From: Gluconobacter frateurii
GTDB lineage: Bacteria; Pseudomonadota; Alphaproteobacteria; Acetobacterales; Acetobacteraceae
Length of the DNA: 64,000 nt
Assembly: GCF_002723955.1 (NCBI RefSeq)
Contig: NZ_BEWN01000006.1
Span: 1 to 64,000 of the forward strand
Direction: 5' to 3'
The position numbers were made by a program, and so were the translations under genes. Numbering within the stretch: position 1 is the stretch's first letter; each line of letters opens with the position of its first letter. The notes below the pieces were generated by a model that searched no databases, was not told the origin of the DNA, and saw nothing but the letters and a program-made list of their open reading frames with translations. Shown here one piece after another: positions 38,234-46,666 of the stretch.

Positions 38234-39145
38234 TCAGGACCGGATACGCCAGCGCCAGTCATTCAGCACTTCCTCAAGCGTGTTGTTCCACGATATCTGA
38301 GGCTTCCATCCAAGGAGTTGCTCTGCTTCACGCGGATCACCCTGCATGTTTTCCAGACCTGAAGGCGCAAGATGCGTCGGATCAAACCGGATTTCCGCCT
38401 TCACATCTGCCAGCGCCATCAAGTCGTTCAGGATGGCGCCCGCTGTCCGTGTCTGGCCGCTACAGATATTCAGGACCGTGCCATCAGCGGGAGCCTGCGG
38501 AAGTACCAGAGCATCAATATAGGCGTCGCAGGCATCCCTGACATTCATGATGTCGTAACCGGCATCAGGATGGCCAAGGGTAATTTCAGACTGCTGATGC
38601 GCTTCAACCCGTGCGACCTGAGCGGCTAGAAACGGAAGAATGGCATTCGCATCCTGCCCGCTCCCAGCCTGCGTGAAGGGCCGCATCCGTACAGCATGCA
38701 GCCCTTCCTTTGCCAGCATTCCTACCGCCATGTCAGCTGCCGCCTTGCTGGCCGCATAGGAGTTCAGGGGCGCGACAGTTGCGGTCTCGTCCAGAGGTCT
38801 GTCTTCCGAAAAAGACGCTCCATAGATTTCAGCGGAAGACACAAAAACAAAGCGAATATGCCGCGCATGGCGCTGGAATGTTTCTGCCAGATTCATCGTA
38901 CCATCCAGATTGACCTGCCAGGCATGGCGCGTGTCCCTACTGGCTTCCAGAACGGATGAAACGGCCGCCAGATGAATGCAGGCATCTGGTCGGGTATCCT
39001 GAACCACCCGCTCTACAGCCTCACGATCCAGAATGTCCATTTGCCCCTCGATCAACACATGATCTGGAAGGCGCTCTTTCAGCCGTGTTTTCAGATGTGT
39101 TCCGACAAACCCATGCCCACCTGTGAGAAGAATACGCATGGCCAT
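38234..39145 (-). CDS. NAD(P)-dependent nucleotide-sugar epimerase/reductase (extended SDR)
   Basis: 303 aa from ATG 39145, chosen because GGGAGG ends 8 nt upstream; ATGs at 39151 and 39139 are too close and too far. Rossmann motif TGGHGFVGTHL, active-site SSAEIYG and YAASK. It most resembles GDP-mannose 4,6-dehydratase/GDP-6-deoxy-4-keto-hexose reductase (RMD-like) proteins. Its convergent position next to gmhA and the GmhB fusion suggests a role in a heptose or deoxysugar of the cell envelope, but the substrate cannot be read from the sequence. Confidence 0.8.
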   Translation of the reverse strand: MAMRILLTGGHGFVGTHLKTRLKERLPDHVLIEGQMDILDREAVERVVQDTRPDACIHLAAVSSVLEASRDTRHAWQVNLDGTMNLAETFQRHARHIRFVFVSSAEIYGASFSEDRPLDETATVAPLNSYAASKAAADMAVGMLAKEGLHAVRMRPFTQAGSGQDANAILPFLAAQVARVEAHQQSEITLGHPDAGYDIMNVRDACDAYIDALVLPQAPADGTVLNICSGQTRTAGAILNDLMALADVKAEIRFDPTHLAPSGLENMQGDPREAEQLLGWKPQISWNNTLEEVLNDWRWRIRS

Positions 39146-39254
39146 GCTCATCCCCTCCCAGAGAGAAAACTGAGCACGCTACAGGAAAGCAGAGAGGGGG
39201 TCTTTGGAACGGACGGCATGGGTCATTCTCCTCTGCGGGCGACCAGGAGACAGC

Positions 39255-39290
39255 AAAAAGGGGCACGGCCGTTCCGCCATGCCCCTGTTT
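39255..39290 (-). terminator. Rho-independent terminator after the small lipoprotein gene
   Basis: On the minus strand AGGGGCA and TGCCCCT flank a GC-rich loop and are followed by TTTTTGC. It separates the lipoprotein gene from the SDR gene. Confidence 0.8.
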
Positions 39291-39343
39291 TCGACCACAT
39301 TCCGTAAATGGGCAAGAGATGTGCTCCTGCCCAACGAGATGTC

Positions 39344-39511
39344 TCAGTTCCCCATTGTACGATCAACCGAGCGACCAGCTCGCTCGATCGGGCCTTTCGG
39401 CGGATCCACAGTATCACGCACCTTCTCACCAAATGTGCGGTGATGCTCACAGGCCGTCAGCGTGACACAGGACACGGACAGGGCGAGAAGAAGCAGAATT
39501 GATTTACGCAC
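39344..39511 (-). CDS. Small lipoprotein with GTG start
   Basis: 55 aa from GTG 39511, with GGAGG 9 nt upstream. It reads (M)RKSILLLLALSVSCVTL followed by lipobox LTAC at residue 21. The mature part, EHHRTFGEKVRDTVDPP then RAGRSVDRTMGN, is charged and short. The lipobox, ribosome site and own terminator make it a real gene. Function unknown. It is easily missed because it lacks an ATG start. Confidence 0.8.
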   Translation of the reverse strand: MRKSILLLLALSVSCVTLTACEHHRTFGEKVRDTVDPPKGPIERAGRSVDRTMGN

Positions 39512-39588
39512 GTAGACAGTCCTCCGAAGAGCGGATTGAAGCCTGAGAAACGGACCGTAAGGCTCTCGGTTCCCTTCCCGTAACAGAT

Positions 39589-41085
39589 TCAGAAGATTTC
39601 GATATGACTTTTGAAACCCATCATAACCGCATCGCGCAGATTCACCTGACCGTTAGGGTTATGATAATACTGAATATCTGGCTCGAACGTCACTGCACGC
39701 CCTAACGCGAAGGTATAGTTCAGCTCCGCGACTTCCTGATGCGTCTGCAAACCTGTTGCCCGATATGGCAGCGTCTTTCCCGCCGCCAACAGAATCCTCT
39801 CGGTCCTCTGAACACCTTTGGCGATATGAACGTACGAGACGGCGAGCCCAATTGTATCCGATGGCCGGGCAGCCCAGAACCCCTTCCAAGTGGCACCCAG
39901 GTAAATCTGACGATCCCTCAGGGCGGTCCGAGGTTCATTGAGAACGACGCCGCCCATAAGCGTCACACCACCCTGAGGGTTGATCCTTGAGCCCTTGATG
40001 CGTTGGTCCATCATCAGCCATGTGGACCATGACCCACTATGCCGCGCTGCGGAATACCCGCTATCCGCGTAAGGATTTCCGAGCGTATCGAGAAAGTTCT
40101 CGGATCGTGCCATCGTCTCGACGGCCACGCCCAGTTTATAATGCCCCGGGTAAGCCAATTCCCCTGAAGGACGCCGAAACGTAGGCTGCCAGCCAATTTC
40201 TACGGGGAAAATCTGTCCTACAATATTTGCACCATTCAGCCGAAATCCTGTCCGGTGCTGCGCCGTGGCATAGATGCCCTCTTCGGCAAAATAGACGCCG
40301 GCTTCCACATACACGTCCCGCCGCCATGGCCGCCCACGCACGCGCAATGCCCAGACGGAAGCCGGATAGGAACTGTAATACGCACTGTCTGATGCGCCCT
40401 TTGGGCGGCCGCAGAAGCTGTTGTTAACGAAGGTGCAGAAGACGGAGCCTGATGCGAAATCCGAGAGTTGGGACATACGCCCCGCAGCAATGGCCAGTCG
40501 GTTCTGAAACAGATGCTGCTCGCCATAGGCCATGACGAGATGGACAACCACGTTTCCACCACCGCCATAAGTCTCCTGACTATGAGCCAGCCAATCACCA
40601 AACATCCGGTTGGCTGTCGTGCCATAGCGACCAATGAAAACGACATGCGTCGCAAAGCCTTGGAGATGAGCCAGGCGGTTCCAGTCCGTCACAATATTGA
40701 CGGCGTACTGGCCTGCATTGGAGGCGCCCTGTTTGTAGCCATGGCCCGGTGTGGGCGCTGTTACAGCCCCCATCATTTCGTTCATGTTGTCGAACTGCAT
40801 GATGGTGCCATGACGTCTCAGCCAGCCATGAGAATCGTTCAGGAATGGGAAAAGGGACGGAGGCGCAGACAGGTTTCCTGCCAGATCTTCGTAAGCCGAA
40901 GCTTTGGGAAGCAGTTCAGCGGCACCAGCAGAAAGCGGAGCTGGATCGGTTTCACCTGTTGTCTGGTCCGAAGCCGTACGCCCTTCAGGAGCAGGAGGGT
41001 CTGACGGCGTCTCGGCAAAAGCAGAGTGGCCCAGCAATAAGAAAACGGCAGCCGAAAGCCCCCCCCACATCCACCTACCATTCAT
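39589..41085 (-). CDS. OprB-family carbohydrate-selective porin
   Basis: 498 aa from ATG 41085, followed by a signal peptide (NGRWMWGGLSAAVFLLLGHSAFA); an upstream ATG at 41148 would give an unlikely charged leader. The mature protein has many alternating aromatic strands. It starts its barrel with WLRRHGTIMQFDNMNEMMGAV and ends in Phe (SHIEIF). OprB porins pass sugars across the outer membrane and are numerous in acetic acid bacteria, which oxidise sugars in the periplasm. Confidence 0.88.
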   Translation of the reverse strand: MNGRWMWGGLSAAVFLLLGHSAFAETPSDPPAPEGRTASDQTTGETDPAPLSAGAAELLPKASAYEDLAGNLSAPPSLFPFLNDSHGWLRRHGTIMQFDNMNEMMGAVTAPTPGHGYKQGASNAGQYAVNIVTDWNRLAHLQGFATHVVFIGRYGTTANRMFGDWLAHSQETYGGGGNVVVHLVMAYGEQHLFQNRLAIAAGRMSQLSDFASGSVFCTFVNNSFCGRPKGASDSAYYSSYPASVWALRVRGRPWRRDVYVEAGVYFAEEGIYATAQHRTGFRLNGANIVGQIFPVEIGWQPTFRRPSGELAYPGHYKLGVAVETMARSENFLDTLGNPYADSGYSAARHSGSWSTWLMMDQRIKGSRINPQGGVTLMGGVVLNEPRTALRDRQIYLGATWKGFWAARPSDTIGLAVSYVHIAKGVQRTERILLAAGKTLPYRATGLQTHQEVAELNYTFALGRAVTFEPDIQYYHNPNGQVNLRDAVMMGFKSHIEIF

Positions 41086-41394
41086 AGATCGGCAGATTTT
41101 TCCATAACGACGTTTCACATACTTACAGACCGATTTCTCATCACTCAAAAACAGATTTCTCCAATTCGGACCACGGACAGTACTGTTTTATGCATACCAC
41201 CAAACACCTTGCCATCCCGGAATGTGCCTTACCGCCTGAAGGCAGGAATGAATTGGCAGGAAATACGGATATGCCTGCTTCCAAAAACCTGAGAAACTCC
41301 GGTGTTCGGGAGTAAATTCCGCTGGAGTTAACCCGTTTTTTACGAAGCATGTGTTTGGATATTCCTGTTCAGAAGAGGCGGAATCATCCCACAC

Positions 41395-42141
41395 ATGTTG
41401 CTTTCATTTCGTAATGCTGTGCGCTGCCTTGGGCTGATGAGCCTGCTCCCTGCGCTTTCTGCCTGCAACTCGCTGGCCCAACTTTCAGAAGTAGGCCGCC
41501 CTCCCAGAATGACGTCCATCAGTGACCCTACCCTCGCGGCAAACTACCGCCCTGTTACGATGCCGATGCCGCCATTGCGCGCTCCCCCACCAGAAGCGTC
41601 CAGCCTGTGGCGCAGCGGCAGTCGTGCCTTCTTCAAGGATCAAAGAGCTTCTCAAGTGGGGGATCTGGTAACAATCATTGTGGACATCACCGATAATGCC
41701 GCCTTCAACAATGGCACTACGGCAGATCGCGCTGCTGATGAAAAGTTTGGAATCCCGAATCTGTTCGGAATCAAGGGAAAGATCATCAGTGCTGTGACAG
41801 GAGCAGACAGCCTGAACACAGCCAGCAGTAGCGATAGCAGTGCGACAGGGAAAATTACCCGAAATGAAACGGTCACTCTTCGCCTCGCAGGGACCATCAC
41901 GCAGGTTCTGCCAAACGGAAACTTCGTTGTGATGGGGAAGCAGGAAGTTCGGGTCAACAGCGAACTGCGGGAACTCGGTGTGAGCGGTATCGTCAGGCCA
42001 CAGGATATAACGGCAGACAATACAGTGACGCATGACCGCATGGCGGAAGCCCGGATCTCTTACGGTGGGCGCGGCACCATTACCCAGCTCCAGACGCCCC
42101 GTTACGGGCAGCAGGTCATGGACGCCATTCTACCTTTCTAA
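41395..42141 (+). CDS. flgH: Flagellar L-ring protein FlgH
   Basis: 248 aa. Lipoprotein signal with lipobox LSAC at residue 24. FlgH hallmarks follow: LWRSGSRAFFKDQRASQVGDLVTIIVDI, RNETVTLRLAGTITQVLPNGNFVVMGKQEVRVN and SGIVRPQDI. It forms the outer-membrane L-ring of the flagellum. It is alone here, with no other flagellar gene in the window, and ends in a strong terminator. Confidence 0.93.
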   Translation: MLLSFRNAVRCLGLMSLLPALSACNSLAQLSEVGRPPRMTSISDPTLAANYRPVTMPMPPLRAPPPEASSLWRSGSRAFFKDQRASQVGDLVTIIVDITDNAAFNNGTTADRAADEKFGIPNLFGIKGKIISAVTGADSLNTASSSDSSATGKITRNETVTLRLAGTITQVLPNGNFVVMGKQEVRVNSELRELGVSGIVRPQDITADNTVTHDRMAEARISYGGRGTITQLQTPRYGQQVMDAILPF

Positions 42142-42145
42142 ACAA

Positions 42146-42176
42146 AAAAACGCCGGGGCTGACCCCGGCGTTTTTC
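42146..42176 (+). terminator. Terminator between flgH and the TPR gene
   Basis: The stem CGCCGGGG-CTGA-CCCCGGCG is flanked by A7 and T5. It can serve both flgH and the convergent tonB operon. Confidence 0.92.
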
Positions 42177-42201
42177 TGAAGAACTGACCTCTTTGCGGCT
42201 G

Positions 42202-43449
42202 TCAATGTGCAGCAGGGCGAGACAGTAAAAGCGCCCAAAGCTCTGCAACATCCTTAGCCGGACCGTTGCTGGAAACAGTCTCAAAAGTCTTGATGGCTTC
42301 GGCCTTTTGTCCAGCATCCATCTGCGCCATGCCGTATTCGACCTGAGCAAGATCCGGGTAGCGGGGGTTCTTGCCAAGACCAGTCTTCATCAGAGCGAGA
42401 CCCTGAGCTGCCTGGCCGTTAAGAACAAGGTTGTAACCAGTCGTCAAAGCCGGACCAGCTGTAGGAGCACTCGGTGCGGCAGCAGCAGCCTGTGCAAGCT
42501 GCGCACGGTCAGCAGCAGCCCGTTGCGCAACGAAAGCATGGAATTTAGCGTCTGCTGCAGCAGACGGGCCATTTCCAAGAGACTTGTTGGCGTAACCCTG
42601 ATTCAGCAGATTGAGCGCCAGCTGGGACAGACCCATCTGAACAGCGCGTTCACCCATATCTTGATAATCTGAAGGATCCTTCAGAACGCCAGTCGCCAGA
42701 CGCAGACGCTCGACATAGAACACCAGCGGCGGTGAAAGATTGGGGTTCGCAACCAGATCGTGGATCAGAACTGCCCAGTAATCCGGCTTGGAGTAGTACT
42801 TGGCCAGAAGAACATACGCATGCGACTTTGCATCCGTATCCTTCAGGTTCGTATAAGCCGTGGCAAGCATCTGAAGCTGATTTTCAGCAGGGACCTTCCC
42901 TGCCTTGATCGTCGCATCCACCTGCTCCTGAGCAGCCTTGGCTGTACCCTTCCAATCCCCCTGGAGATAATAACACTGGATGAGCATGGTCTGCATGCGC
43001 GGATCAGGCCCGTGCTCGCTCAGATAACGCTCTGTCGGCGGGATGGCGGCGGCGTATTTTTTTGCGCTGTAGGCCATCGTAGCCTGTGCCATCAGCATCT
43101 GGCCTTTGGCTGCCTTCGGGGTGCGGGCACTATTGATGAGAACATCATAGGCTTTCGTCGCAGCATCCACATTACCGGACTGAGCTGCAACGGCCGCACG
43201 CATCTGGGCAATCGTGTAGGACTCGTAATCCGTCTTGCCCTTGACCGCATCTGCGGCATCGACCGCAGCCATGGCCTTATCATAGCTCTTCGAGGCAAGA
43301 GCAGTCTGCGCCTGCTGAAGATCTTTGCCGACAGCTTGACCCAGCACATCATCTGCATGGGCAACAGGCCCGGCAACGAGAGCGGTACCAATAGCGCCAG
43401 CCAGCAGAAGGGAGCGGGCGCTCAGACGGCGGTTAAGGGACAAAAACAC
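42202..43449 (-). CDS. Periplasmic TPR-repeat protein of the TonB operon
   Basis: 415 aa with a signal peptide (SLNRRLSARSLLLAGAIGTALVAGPVAHA). The rest is helical with degenerate tetratricopeptide repeats, e.g. QQAQTALASKSYDKAMAAVDAAD, GQMLMAQATMAYSAKKYAAAI and GLALMKTGLGKNPRYPDLAQ. It lies 3 nt after exbD as the last gene of tonB-exbB-exbD-exbD. A scaffold role next to the TonB complex or peptidoglycan is an inference; no enzyme motif is visible. Confidence 0.75.
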   Translation of the reverse strand: MFLSLNRRLSARSLLLAGAIGTALVAGPVAHADDVLGQAVGKDLQQAQTALASKSYDKAMAAVDAADAVKGKTDYESYTIAQMRAAVAAQSGNVDAATKAYDVLINSARTPKAAKGQMLMAQATMAYSAKKYAAAIPPTERYLSEHGPDPRMQTMLIQCYYLQGDWKGTAKAAQEQVDATIKAGKVPAENQLQMLATAYTNLKDTDAKSHAYVLLAKYYSKPDYWAVLIHDLVANPNLSPPLVFYVERLRLATGVLKDPSDYQDMGERAVQMGLSQLALNLLNQGYANKSLGNGPSAAADAKFHAFVAQRAAADRAQLAQAAAAAPSAPTAGPALTTGYNLVLNGQAAQGLALMKTGLGKNPRYPDLAQVEYGMAQMDAGQKAEAIKTFETVSSNGPAKDVAELWALLLSRPAAH

Positions 43450-43452
43450 GAA

Positions 43453-43887
43453 TTACTGTCCTTCCATGAACTGATCCAGACCAACGATACCCAGCTTGGT
43501 CACGCCGAGACGCTGCGCGTCAGCCATGACATGGGCAACCGTTTTGTAATCTGAAAGACGGTCTGGATGAATATGGACTTCAGGCTGGTCACCTTCTGCG
43601 GCTGCGGCTTCAAAATGAGCCTGCAACGCTGCTTCGGATGTGACCGGCTCGCTGTTCCAGGAAATGCTGTTATCGTAGCCGATGCTGACTGTAACCAGCT
43701 TGGGCTGCTCGGTTGATGGCGGAGGATTGCCCTGAGGCAGATCGATTGCCACCGAGTGAGTCTGCAGCGGGATGGTGATGATCAGCATGATCAGCAGCAC
43801 CAGCATCACGTCGATCAGCGGCGTGGTGTTGATATCGACGATACCTTCGTCTTCGTGCGTGCTGTCCGATCCGACGCTCATGCCCAT
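43453..43887 (-). CDS. exbD: ExbD/TolR-family biopolymer transport protein (second copy)
   Basis: 144 aa. A single membrane helix near residues 23-43 carries the proton-path Asp in TTPLIDVMLVLLIMLIITIP. A periplasmic TolR-like domain follows. With its partner at 43957-44382 it makes two ExbD paralogues in one operon, of similar length but quite different C-terminal sequence. This is typical of TonB systems with ExbB-ExbD-ExbD2. Confidence 0.9.
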   Translation of the reverse strand: MGMSVGSDSTHEDEGIVDINTTPLIDVMLVLLIMLIITIPLQTHSVAIDLPQGNPPPSTEQPKLVTVSIGYDNSISWNSEPVTSEAALQAHFEAAAAEGDQPEVHIHPDRLSDYKTVAHVMADAQRLGVTKLGIVGLDQFMEGQ

Positions 43888-43924
43888 GACGGCGGTTCTC
43901 CAAAAGGGTGACGTAAAAGAGGGA

Positions 43925-43950
43925 GCCGGACCGTCTCTAAACGGTCCGGC
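43925..43950 (-). other. Perfect stem-loop between the two exbD genes
   Basis: 10-bp arms GCCGGACCGT and ACGGTCCGGC around a 6-nt loop. On the minus strand it is followed by CCCTCTTTT, making it look like a partial terminator or processing site inside the operon. Confidence 0.6.
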
Positions 43951-43956
43951 AAGACC

Positions 43957-44382
43957 TCAGTTCGAGTGAGGCTGCTCGGTAATGAAGTCCACATGGGCGA
44001 TACCAGCTTCCTGAGCAGTAGCGACCACCTGGCCAACTGCCAGATACTTGGCAGCGCCGTCACCGCGGATCTGCACCTGCGGCTGTGGCTTCTGCTTGGC
44101 CACCTCGACAAGGCGGTTGAGCAGTTCTTCATGTGTCTTGACCGGCGTCGTGTTCCAGAAAACCTGGCCATTTGCGGTCACAGCCAGAACAACGTTTCCT
44201 GGCTTGGTCTGTGTCGGTTGATTGGCATCAACCGGCAGCTTGACCTTAACGGTATGTGTGGCAACCGGGATGGTGATCAAAAAGATGATCAGCAGCACCA
44301 GCATGACGTCGACGAGGGGAGTGGTGTTGATTGCCGACACCACTTCGTCGTCACCGCCGCCTCCTCCGACGTTCATTCCCAT
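43957..44382 (-). CDS. exbD: ExbD/TolR-family biopolymer transport protein (first copy)
   Basis: 141 aa from ATG 44382, 4 nt after the exbB stop; upstream in-frame ATG would overlap exbB by 75 nt. It begins with a Gly-run (MGMNVGGGGGDDE). The membrane helix with Asp in TTPLVDVMLVLLIIFLITIP and the periplasmic domain follow. It passes proton-motive energy to TonB together with ExbB. Confidence 0.9.
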   Translation of the reverse strand: MGMNVGGGGGDDEVVSAINTTPLVDVMLVLLIIFLITIPVATHTVKVKLPVDANQPTQTKPGNVVLAVTANGQVFWNTTPVKTHEELLNRLVEVAKQKPQPQVQIRGDGAAKYLAVGQVVATAQEAGIAHVDFITEQPHSN

Positions 44383-44386
44383 AGTA

Positions 44387-45469
44387 TCAGACCCGCTGGC
44401 TGGTGGTGATGGTGGTCGGCGTGTGATCTTCCGGAGCCACACCGTGACGGAAGCCACCGATCAGGACGGACTGGACGTCAGCAGCAAAGTTGCGGACGCG
44501 GTCCATGGCACCCTTGTTACGACGAACGAGCAGGTTGTAACCCAGCACGGCCGGAACAGCTGTTGCAAGACCAATAGCCGTCATGATGAGCGACTCACCG
44601 ACCGGGCCGGCAACCTTGTCGATGGAAGCCTGACCGGCAATGCCGATGGCTGTCAGGGCGTGATAAATACCCCAAACCGTACCGAACAGACCGACGAACG
44701 GAGACGTGGAACCAACCGTACCGAGGAAGGCGAGGCCGCCCTGCAGACGCGTGTTGATGGTGTCGACTGAACGACCGATGGACATTTCAGTCCAGGAGTG
44801 CAGGTCAATTGCATCGCGCATGGAGCCTTCATGGTGCTCCGCAGCAACGATACCGGTCTCCGCAATGTAGCGGAACGGAGAAGATGCCTTAAGGGACGCA
44901 GCACCCTGCTGAACGGACGGCTTGGTCCAGAATTCCTTGGCAGCTTCCTTGGAGGCAGCAAACACGCGGCCCTGTTCCAGGAACTTCATGACCATGATGA
45001 TCCAGGTACCAGCGGACATGATCACCATGATGATGAGAACGCCACGTGCGATCACGTCACCATTGGCCCAGAGGGCGCCAAGACCATAAGGGTTGCCCTG
45101 CGGAGCCGGAGCTTCCGGAGCAGCGGAGGCGCTTTCACCTGGTGTAGCAGCAGCAGCAGGCGTCTGGTCTGCAGGAGCAGCAGGTGCCGGAGCAGCCTGA
45201 TCGCCTGGAGCAGCAGCCGGCGCGCCAGCATCGTTCGGTGCGGAAGCAGCCGGTGCAGCAGACGGGTCGGAGGACGGAGCCGGCGGCACAGCCGACGGGT
45301 CAGCCGGGGCGCTCTGATCAGCCGGTGCAGGCTGAGCGAAAGCAATAGCCGGAGCGATCGCACCCGAGGCCAAGGCCAGCGTCAGGGCCATGGCGCTGGC
45401 CCGGACGGCGCGCGCCTTCGTCGGAACGGCAAGAGCAGGAAGGCGGAACAGTCTGGTCATGAACTCCAT
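44387..45469 (-). CDS. exbB: ExbB/TolQ-family proton channel with N-terminal Ala/Pro extension
   Basis: 360 aa, longer than the usual ~240. Residues about 20-46 look like a signal peptide or first helix. About 80 residues rich in Ala, Pro, Asp and Ser follow. The conserved MotA/TolQ/ExbB core begins with a helix near residue 132 (GVLIIMVIMSAGTWIIMVMKFLEQG). The channel-forming helices contain VGSTSPFVGLFGTVWGIYHAL and IGLATAVPAVLGYNLL. The extension is probably periplasmic. It is followed by exbD after 4 nt. Confidence 0.9.
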   Translation of the reverse strand: MEFMTRLFRLPALAVPTKARAVRASAMALTLALASGAIAPAIAFAQPAPADQSAPADPSAVPPAPSSDPSAAPAASAPNDAGAPAAAPGDQAAPAPAAPADQTPAAAATPGESASAAPEAPAPQGNPYGLGALWANGDVIARGVLIIMVIMSAGTWIIMVMKFLEQGRVFAASKEAAKEFWTKPSVQQGAASLKASSPFRYIAETGIVAAEHHEGSMRDAIDLHSWTEMSIGRSVDTINTRLQGGLAFLGTVGSTSPFVGLFGTVWGIYHALTAIGIAGQASIDKVAGPVGESLIMTAIGLATAVPAVLGYNLLVRRNKGAMDRVRNFAADVQSVLIGGFRHGVAPEDHTPTTITTSQRV

Positions 45470-45540
45470 ATCCTCGTTAGAGATGCCCGTTTTCGGAGCT
45501 GTCTGGGGTGCCGGCCATATGGGGACCGGCCCTTTCCTGA

Positions 45541-45570
45541 GCCCCTCCGGATCTTAAGAACCGGAAGGGC
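45541..45570 (-). other. Stem-loop between tonB and exbB
   Basis: Arms GCCCCTCCGG and CCGGAAGGGC (one mismatch) around a 10-nt loop, in the 130-bp gap after tonB. It has no T-run, so it is more likely an mRNA stabiliser or processing site than a terminator. Confidence 0.5.
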
Positions 45571-45599
45571 AATCTTATTTTAGACTACTGGCTGACGGA

Positions 45600-46268
45600 T
45601 CAGTCGTCGCCCATCGTAAAGTCGACGTGCAGAATGTGGTGATGCTCGGTTACCGGAGCGCCGTTAACAACGGCGGGCTGGTACCGGGCCCGACGAAGGA
45701 AGTCGAGCGCACTTTCCACAAACTCGTGACCACCCGTTGAGCTGACGATCGAGCAGTTCGCCGTGTGACCGTTCGGAAGAATGTCACAGGATGCCGTAAC
45801 TTTACCTTCACGGTTCTCTTCCTGTGCTTCTTCCGGATACTCCGGCTTTGCACCGTTGATCGGCGACGCACCAGCCGTGTGATCTGGAACTGCCGGAGCT
45901 GGCGGACCCTGCGGAGGAGCCGGTACGGGCTCGGGTGCAGGCGTCGGGCTCGGCGGAACCGGATGCGGCGGCTTCGTGTGTGTCACGCGCTGCACTGCCT
46001 TCGGCGGCGGTGGAACACTGATCTTCGGCGGCGGAATATACGGCGGCGGCGGCTGCTCCATCTGCGGCGGCGGCGGCGGAGGTGGTGGCGGGGGCGGCTT
46101 AGGCTGCTCCTTGATCACTTCCGTCTTGATGGGCGGCTTTTCGTGGACGAGTTTGCCCACAGCACCGCTCATGAGCGCATAGATTACCGCGCCCATAGCC
46201 AGCACGGCCACGACGATCGCGACAATATAGTCCGTCGGCTTGCGCTGCTGTGCGGCGTAGCTCTTCAT
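45600..46268 (-). CDS. tonB: Energy transducer TonB
   Basis: 222 aa. One N-terminal membrane helix (DYIVAIVVAVLAMGAVIYALMSG). A periplasm-spanning Pro-rich linker follows, with a run of eleven prolines near residue 58 and repeated PPP motifs. The C-terminal TonB domain starts near residue 135 (INGAKPEYPEEAQEENREGKVTASCDI, then GHEFVESALDFLRRARYQPAVVNG). It contacts receptors such as the one at 31349. It heads the operon, with GAAGG upstream. Confidence 0.93.
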   Translation of the reverse strand: MKSYAAQQRKPTDYIVAIVVAVLAMGAVIYALMSGAVGKLVHEKPPIKTEVIKEQPKPPPPPPPPPPPQMEQPPPPYIPPPKISVPPPPKAVQRVTHTKPPHPVPPSPTPAPEPVPAPPQGPPAPAVPDHTAGASPINGAKPEYPEEAQEENREGKVTASCDILPNGHTANCSIVSSTGGHEFVESALDFLRRARYQPAVVNGAPVTEHHHILHVDFTMGDD

Positions 46269-46594
46269 GTCGTAACCTTCTTACCCCTCACTGACACCGA
46301 CAATCGATCCACACCTTGAGGGTGCGGAATCTCGATCTTGTGTTTGCATCGAGTTCCCTCACCTCACGGACGTGTGATTCGTCGCATGTCGTGAGAACAT
46401 ACCCGATATGCTGATTGGGCAGCCTTAGGGCCATGGTGTCAAGCTGATTATTGCCTTTCCCGAAACGAAAAACTCTCATCTTTCGATCGTTTGGCATCAA
46501 TAAGTGCGCGGGAAGGTGCGAAAAAGTACACTTTTCCGCTTCTTTTCTGCCCTGAAAAAATCAAAATTCTCAAAGCTTGTAACAGAATTATAAC
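46269..46594. other. Intergenic region upstream of tonB
   Basis: 326 bp between tonB and the prfB terminator, both on the minus strand. It must hold the tonB promoter. I found no clear Fur-type box, promoter or gene. Confidence 0.6.
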
Positions 46595-46637
46595 AAAAAG
46601 GCTGGAGCAGCGTATTAATTACGCCACGCCAGCCTTT
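46595..46637 (-). terminator. Terminator of prfB
   Basis: On the minus strand AAAGGCTGG and CCAGCCTTT flank a 23-nt loop and are followed by TTG. The stem is 9 bp and sits 30 nt after the prfB stop. Confidence 0.75.
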
Positions 46638-46666
46638 CGGTTTCGTTTTAATGCGTATGCACCCGC

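Noticed and set aside
41141-41394. Small open frames between the porin gene and flgH
   Set aside because: They overlap each other, lack ribosome sites and show no conserved features; the region is more likely promoter DNA.
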